Part shown: positions 40,101-49,100 of the stretch, one piece after another | How positions within the stretch are numbered: position 1 is the first letter of the stretch | How the letters are laid out: each line of letters begins with the position of its first letter | Assembly: GCA_030549495.1 (NCBI GenBank) | Contig: JAUIRK010001040.1 | Span: 930,001-994,000 of the forward strand | Source of the DNA: Nectonema munidae | Taxonomy: Eukaryota > Nematomorpha > Nectonematoida > Nectonematidae | Direction: 5' to 3' | DNA: 64,000 nucleotides | The notes under the pieces: model-generated | What the model saw: the letters and a program-made list of their open reading frames with translations, nothing else | Database searches by the model: none | What the model was told of the DNA's origin: nothing | Position numbers and translations under genes: made by a program

Positions 40101-43100
40101 CAAATTGACATCTCCTCTTAAATTTATAAAAAATTAAAATTAAAAATTCGCAAGCTAAAAAAAGTAAAGCAAATCCTTTTGGTCATGTTTGATTACGTTA
40201 TTACGTTTAAAAAAAAATTTCTAAATTTCAAAAAAAAAGATTTTACCCTACGAAAAAAGTAACTTTTGAAAATACTAAATTTCTTTTCAAAACGTAACGT
40301 GGGATCACGTGATCAAAAATTTAAAATATATACTACCTATCCCTTGTTTACTAATAAAAAACTTTTTTTATTATATACACGGTTTTTAGTGGAGCTGGCT
40401 GTCTTGTTGGTTGGAATCAAGATCAGCTTTGACGTTAGGAAAACTCCAAGCCAATTCAACGAAAGCAAATTCGTGACTTGGGCCATCTACAACGAAACAA
40501 TCATGTCCTCCTTTCTCATGATCATCATGTAAAATGCTCTCTATACTTTCCCCACCCACACTTAAAACACAATTCCACTGCTGCTTCTAATAATAATTGC
40601 TGGGCAATAACACTAATAGGGGACGTGAGTAAGGTTGGTTAAATGCTGGCCTTCGATAACTCAAGGTCTTGGATTCGATCCCGCACCAAGACTACTTTAT
40701 TCATAGTTCGATACAAGCGGCACAATTGTGCCTTCTCGATGAAGATGACTTTGTCTCTTTTATCGAACTGAAAATTTTTTTGTGGAACCCTTATTTTTTA
40801 TTGCTGGCAATTGTATTTTTTAAGTATGGCTTTATTTATCAAAAATATAAGAATAGGTGAGTAGTAAAAATTTTTTTATTGTTCACTCAATTATTTTTAT
40901 ATTGCATACTTTTAACTCGGATTGTCTTTTAAAAATTAATAAAAAATTTTTTTTATAAAAAAGCTATAAAAAAAAGTTACAATTTTTATTGGAAAAAAAT
41001 TGGTTGTTTAGTGTGAGCGTTGAATGTGTTACTTTGAAGCTAACAGATAAAGAAATTAAAAATAAAAGATATTTTAATTACTTTTATGGTCAAAGCTCAT
41101 TCAACAAAATATGAAGATGGGAAAGTATCACGCATGACTGAGCTTCTTAATTTTAGAGATGTATCGGATATCCGCAAAAAATTTTTACATCCGCTTTACA
41201 TCATCATCCGCGAATTTTTTTCACATCCCCATCCACATCCGCAATTTAAAATCAATTTTTATAGATATCTATTGAAATTTTCGCATTTTTTTGTTTAAAA
41301 CTTACAAGATTTGTTATGTTTTAAATTCTAGTAAAAAAGGGATTAATATAGTAAGATACTGTAAAATATAAAACCTATCAATTTTTAAAAATATTTTATA
41401 TCCGCACGCGCATAAAAATTTATTTTCGATATCCGCATCGGCATCCGCAAGTATGTAAAATCTAATATCCGCATCAGAGGATGTAAAAAAAATCAGATCC
41501 GATACATCTCTAACCATAATATATCATTTTTTCCTGTTTCATATCTTTTCTTTAACAAAATTACATTTTTAATATTCATCCTTTGTAAAATTTGATGGAG
41601 TCCAAATTTGAAATATTCTTATATGAACCCCTCCAAAAATATTGTAGAATCCTTGGGGGTCCACGTGGACCACTTTGAGAAACACTGCGGGATAAAATCA
41701 ACGGTTGGGTTTTTGGGTCAAAAATAATGCCCTGCTAGTTCGACTAAGAAGGATGAGGTCATTTACAAACGTATCCATGCTCAAATCAAATATGAAGGCG
41801 CACTCCCAAATATAAGAAATTGGCACTTTGTTGTATACACCAGGGTTAGTGCCTATTCTATAGATAATGACTATGATTCCGATTCTCTGAATTTTTTAAT
41901 CACAATTTGGATTCTGGTTTTTTTCATTTCTAAAATTCTGATTCTCAAAATTCGATTTCATTTGTGATTCTGATTAGATCAGTGTAAAAGCATATTTGTA
42001 GATATATGCACGCGAGGTGAGCTAGCTGTGGCAAGATGGATTGTTCTAGTTTCCAGTAGCTTACTGGATCATCATCATCATCATCTGTGCTGATGCATGA
42101 TTACCGAAAATGTGCATATAATTGTCTTTCATAGCCGTCAAACACCAAAGGGCACATGTACATGACTTCAAACTGTAGGAATGAAAAATTCCTGCTCTAC
42201 CCGTGGTTTCCACTCTATAGGCAGATTGTCAAGAAGGTTTCGAGCTCAAGAAACTCTCCTCGTTCTCCGCGAAGCTTCCAGCGCTACAATTACTGAGAGT
42301 GTCTGATTGTTGGCATTTCTGTGATTGTGATTATAATCAGAATCGACTCCAATTCTGATTGGAGTCAACGAAAGTGCATATGCTATAGATAAACAGATGA
42401 TGAATATTTGTATACATAAGTGCGTATATCCAAAATTAGTATTAGGATCTTTATCAGTGTTGAATCCAAGGCATTTTAAGTCCTAAAAATACCGCCAATG
42501 AATCCGGCCAATTTTAAGGCAGTTAATAACACGATTCTTTGTCAGAAATAATACAAAAAAAGCTTTCGAACATTTTGAAAAGCTTAAACCGATCCAAAAT
42601 ACACTTGTGTGTCTTCAAATATTGGGAAAATTATTGAACTTTTTCCAATAGCAGAAATTAGTGGCTTTGCGCATCAAAGAACAAAAACAAAATGCCGACA
42701 ACTCACGTGGTCTAACAAAATGTGAACGAAAAAATATAATAAGAAAATTACGGAAAAAACGAAGAGCCGTTTAATTTAACTCGACTAACTGACTCCCTGA
42801 ACAACTTACTAAGTTTTAATTCCGTAAAGTTTTTAAAAAAAAAAGTTTTTTTGGGGAATTTTTTTCAATTATTCTGTTCCGTCATTATTTTATCACATCC
42901 CACAAATTGACATCTTTTTTTCTTTTGACAGTATATCTGTTAGATATATGACGTATTGGAATGAATGCGAGTTCTAGCAATTTGGATAACGTGAGCTGAC
43001 AAGGCAAGACACTCCAACACCAAGTTCGACCATTTTGTTTCTCATCACTGTATATCTGAGCACAAACTCTGGATTCAGTTCGACCCACAGAAATGCGAAA

Positions 43101-46100
43101 AGCAATCTGCATCAAACAGATGAGACCAAAAAGGCTGAAACCGGTCTTGGTTTGACTTTCTTTGTGTGATACCGTTTTTCAAATTGATACTCATCTTATT
43201 CATCGTTATGCATGATATTATCCATATAAGAGTATACTTCATCATTTCTACGAGTGTAGTACAATTTGTCAAAAGTGTGTTGATAGACACGTGGCGTAAG
43301 TAAGATCTTGGATTCAAATCCGCGATCAATCCTTTTTGCTCATAAGCCGTGCAACTGTGTTTTACCTATGGAAACACAGCACGATATCCTTACCTATGTC
43401 CATGGACATATCATAACCAGAGCCATGAAAAATGTAGTGTAGATTTATGATCTTTTGAATAATACTTGCTATTTTCTTTTTTCAGATATTTTTTGAAGAA
43501 ATACGGCTATCCCGATCTTCTGTTCATGGTTAGATTCATACACAACCACGTGACCACAACATTTGTGCTTCTACTTCTCTTCGGATTCAAGGTTTGTTTT
43601 CAGTCAATCAAAATCATTCATTATGCAGTTTACCATCCCTGGATCGGGAATCTCCCAAAAAAAGAAAGATCCTAACTTTATTTGACATGTTAGGTTTTTT
43701 ATATATCATCGAGTTTTCCTCTGCCTTCCGTCAAACCTGTCTTAGCGGTCATTCGTCTAATGCGGTCAGTTTTAAACGATACATATGGAGAAAGAAGCTG
43801 CGTATAACGGCCACTTCATTACAAATTTTTAATATACACACAATTTGCAAGATAGATAATAGAAGTGACGGTAAATTCCGTTAAGCCGGCATCAGCTACA
43901 AGCGCATTGTAATTGCTAGCACATTATTATATACACGCGTTGTTGTTCTTATAGTCATCGTATCCGGTTCAGAGAAATTATTCATACCATATGTTTACTA
44001 GTGAATATCATTCATTTTGAATAGAGCGCCTAAATTATTCACGTAAGTTAATTTTCACTTCAAAAACTTTATTTTTTCATCATTTATTCCGCATTTTATT
44101 TTCAACTCGTTTAGCTAAATTTTCGTTGAAAAATCAATTGTAGAATCTTAGATCATTAAATATATAATAATCACTTTGATTGAAATAAATTTGAATAAAA
44201 AATTTTCAAAAAAAACTTTTTAACATTTTAAGTTGTAAAGATCAAGAGGATGTTAAGTAGATTTCTTTCAATGCTTATAATATTTATCCATTTAGCATAA
44301 AAGTTGATGAAAGAAAAATCTGTTTAACAAGGAATTAAAATTTTTGAATAAATGTGATTAGTTTCTTTTTTTTTATTTACAAATCTTTTTAGAAAATTTA
44401 AAGTTTCAAAGTCAAAGCAATCACGAAAAACTCTTGCATTATGGGAAAAATTGAAATATAGTTAGCGAAAATTGGCAGACATTTTTAAAGTCGGCCGAAC
44501 ACAAATTTAAAACATTATCAAAAACAAAGCTCCAATCTTTAATGCCACAATGCATTAATATCCTTCGCTAAAAATTTGGGTCTCAATGATTTTAGAGCTT
44601 CTAACGGTTGGTTGGAAATTTTCGCAAATGCCATTTGATTCGATTTAGTATAATTAGTGGTGAAAGCGTAAATGTTTGTTCAACTACAGTTGAAAAGAAA
44701 AACGGCGTATTTTGATAGAAGGTTATCATCCAAAAGATATCTTTAATCTTAATGAAATGTGGCTTTTCTATAGAGGAAGAGTAACAAATCTTAAGCTGTG
44801 AAAAATCAGAGTTCTACTGGAGTAAAAAAATTAAAGATAGACTTATCTTTATGTTATGTGCAGAACATGATTCCAAAAAAGAGAAAGCATTGGTAATTGG
44901 AAAGTCGTTGAAACCAAGATGTTTCAAAAGAAAAAGAAAGACATTAATTGACTTTGCTAACAAAAAGTCGTGGATAACTTCATTGATTTTGAAAATTGAG
45001 TCAAAAAATTTGATGTAAAAATGAAAAATCAAGGAAGACATGTTTGGTTGTTTTTCCACAATGTTCCTTCACATCTAAAAATCTCTCTAAACATTGTTAC
45101 GATTATATTTTTGCGAGCGAATACAATTTCAAAGTTACAACCCATCCATCATGGAATCGTACAAAACAAGAAACTTAAATTTAGAAAACGACAACTTCAT
45201 AAGGATCAAATGGATAAAGATAAATTGAAAACTGGAACAAGTCTGTTGAAACCGTTTTAGACGCAATTTTTTGGCTTGATCGATGATGGAATGATGTTGA
45301 ACCTGTAAGACAATACAGAAGTGTTTCTCAGCTTGTGGTTTTGAAAACAGAAATCCACGTAAGCACTGTTATCATTATTATTATTATTTCATTTTGAAAA
45401 AAAGACAAATGAAGTTGGTTCAAAAAAATGTGCTTTTTCGAATAACTTTTCTGCAGAGAAAACTGAACGTACGGTTGAAGCAGTACTTTCTATTGAAAGA
45501 GATGTAGCAATGGGTGATATATGGCAAGCCTTGATTGGAAAGAAGATGCAGACTTGCTACTACAAGAAGTGAATGCTTGTGAAAAAGGTGACATAAGAAT
45601 GATGATGACGATTCTTGTCCAGAAATCAAAGAAAGTAATTCGCCTGTAAAAGTAGCCTTTGAAAATGTTGACCAAGCTTTGCAAGCTGTTTCAGACTTAA
45701 AGAGTTATTTTTTGAAAAATAGTTTTAAGAGTCTTTTGAATCCAATATCTAAAATTCAAGATTTTTCATATGATAACTATACAAAAAATTTTAACTACAA
45801 GCAAAGCAGTATCTTAGATTATTTTAAATCTCGTTTGAATTAATTTTTTTGAATAATATCAATAAGTTTGTTTCAAAATTTTATTTTTTGAGTTTAACGA
45901 TTTTTGAGTCAATACGTTTGCAGAACGGTCACTTATCTTTAATGACCAACATAGAAAAGTCCCACAACTAGCCGTTATAGGATTTTATAATGCTCAAATT
46001 AGGTTGCTACCACAACCATATGTTAAAATATAATGCTAGGAATTAATCCGCCAAAACATTTCCTTTTATGACCAAAATAGTGCGAAAAGAGGATCAAAAA

Positions 46101-49100
46101 AAGATATTTTATATAATTTTTATAATCATTATAAAAATAGACACACGCATTATGTTAAATTAAATCATTAAATTGTTTCTGGGAGTTCCTAAATTGAGTG
46201 CAAACCAGACAGAGTGCCCCCCCCCCCTGGAAAATTTTTGTTTGAAATGAAAAGTATCTTTTCTCCCCAGCTTCTATAACTAAATTTAGGATCTGTAGAG
46301 GTATGAATGAAAATTGAGAGTAATACTAGCTAAAGGTGTCTTTCTGGAGCCAATGCGTGTTCATATGGTATGTGTGGAATGGGGTGAGGAAAACACCCTT
46401 AGGAAAAAATAACTAGAAACTCTAGGACAATAGATGAACAGCATTGAGTGGCTTGTAATTATATCCAATACTTTTTAACCCGTTAACGCCCAATGTCGAC
46501 TTTACAAAAATAAAATCGTCTGCGTTTATCAAGAAGAAGAAGAAATTTATTATTATTTATAAAGACTGCAAAAAAACAAGATTTAGGTTCTTCTTATCGA
46601 TAATTGCAAGCATTTGACAAGGATTTTGAATTATATGATGGAATATGCAGCGTAGGGAATACGATGAGTTTGAAGATCTTTTTTATGAAATAGATGTGTC
46701 AGAAAGCAAAAAAGCCAAATCAGCTGCGAGATAGCTTTCCAACATTTCAATTAAATTAGTAAATAGTAAGCACAACATTAGTGGATAGTAAATGTAACAA
46801 GCATTTAAAATTATAATATAGATGTAAGAATTGTACAAAAAAGTTTATATTATATATTTTAATTATACTTAAATTATATAATGCTCTTTAATACAAATCT
46901 TCTGCTTTACACTAGATATCGTCTGATTATTCTGGTCGTTAACGGGTTAATTGGCAAGTTAAGGTATTAACTAAGCCAAGTTGGCATTTAAACCGGTAAC
47001 GATATAAAAAAATGTTCGTATTTTTATTGCAGATGTATGTCATTCAAAAGAAGGGCTCAGCGAATGAAAAGAAAATCGTGATAAATAAAGTGAATCGTCC
47101 GAAGAAGAGTTTCTTGGAGATGCAGAAGCTATTTTTTTCCACGAAAGACAGCGTCAAGTTTACAGATAAGGACATCCAAGTAAACGTTTTGAGCGCTTTC
47201 TCACCTCGCCCACGACGAGTATGATGCGGCCCTGAATTAAAATATTTCAATTATAAATTTTAACTAGTCTAACACAAATAATACACTTTTCACATGCATA
47301 ACACACAAACTATATACTACACACACCAACGTATACCCAGTTGCATATACAAGTTGACTTGTCGAAAAATTTATAGTTTATAGATTTTCAAAAAAAGAGG
47401 AGACAAATAAAAATAATATTTGGACAAGAGCTAAAAATGGTTTATTAAAAAAATAAATTCAAAATATTGAAAATTTTACGTTTTCGATTTGTCAACAAAA
47501 TCTCGTTTTATGGCAAAGAAATCTTGTTTTGTTTGTCGACGAACTCTAGAGATGTATCGGATGAGAAATTTTTTGTATACGCGGATGAGGATATCATAAT
47601 TGTTATTCAACTAAACACAAGTTTTATATCTCTTAAAAATTATGAGAGAAGATGTCAATGTAAATGTGTCAGCATAAAGAAATACTTATCATTTGGGTAA
47701 AGTTAAAATTCAAAAATTTCGAAAAAAAACTTTACCGTATATAGAAAAAAGGAGAATGTTTGAAAATTGCGGATGTTATTGCGCATGTTGAAACTTAAAT
47801 GATTCGTGGATGAAGATGTTAAGAGGATGTAAATAATTTTTGCGGATATCTGATACATCTCTAACGAAATCTTGTGTTGTCTAGTCAAAACGCAGTGACT
47901 CAAAAAATAGAAAGAACACCCACCTTCTAAAGGGCTCAAAGTTGATACCCTAGTGAATTTGACGATGATAGTGAAGAAATTGGAGTAGAAGAAGTGAAAA
48001 AATTTCCAAGTGAATTTATGAAACTGCAATGATTGTACTTGATTACAACAGCTCTTCATCAATTGTAGCGTAGGCTAATGGTACAAAAGGTTTGGAACAA
48101 TTTTGGAAAAAAAGGTCATGTAAAAATTTTATACTGGATGTTTTAGGTTGTTGTTGTTGTTAGCCCCTAGATTATACTATCTCTATATGAGTATTATCTA
48201 TTAGTTCAAAACAAAGCTTGCTTCTAGACATAGAATCTTTTAAAAACGGTTCCCCATTTTTTTCAGAAATTGAGTGATTTTTCGACTGGCTCATATGAAA
48301 AAGGCAGACAAAATGTGAGCGATATTGAATTTTTCAAAACAAAATCTAAGGATTTGCTAAAGAAAAATTGGTAATAAACATAATTAGTTTTAGATTAGAC
48401 AAAAAACTAAAATGGTTACTTGAAATTTTGAAGAAGCTTCATTTTTTTACACTCAAAAATATTTCGAACTAATTCTTCGTTAAAATCACATAAAAATTTC
48501 AAAAATTTTCCAGGGCCAACCAAAGAACGACCTTGATTTGGTCTGTGTGGAGTCCAAGATTACTCTGTATTATCAGGGAAATTAGCGTATGGCAAATATC
48601 TTCTCTCTAAGTAGACGATGTTGTAGACCAATTAGAAGTTTTCTCCTCAGAAATGGAAGACGAATCTAAAAAGCTTTCATGTGTATCAACTTTAAAAAAT
48701 ATTTGCTCAAATAATTACTGAACCATTCCTCTATATAGAAATGTTAAAAACAAGGTATCGCTCATTATGAAGAAGAATCCTAATATGATATTTGAGATAA
48801 AAGCTAAACCATAATAGCACAGTTTCATGCGTGTATAATGTGTATATACTGAAACATTTGTAATACCTTTTTACAATCTTATAGAATATTCAAGATTATG
48901 TTGGGATGAGTGCAGTGCCTGATTAACATAGTGGGAGATGTAGCAGCTGCTACAGGCCCCGCGCTTAGTTGAAAAATGCGCCCAAAAAACCTTTAAAGTT
49001 ATTTTTAAAAGTTTTCTTGAATTCTTCTTTTATATTTCCTTTTTGCTCTTGAATTTTGTGGTTTTTATAGAATCTAAATCAATTTTATTAAAAGATTTTT

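Noticed and set aside
46214-46232. Poly-C run as a hAT end
   Set aside because: A C homopolymer next to CTGG with no inverted partner or target duplication.
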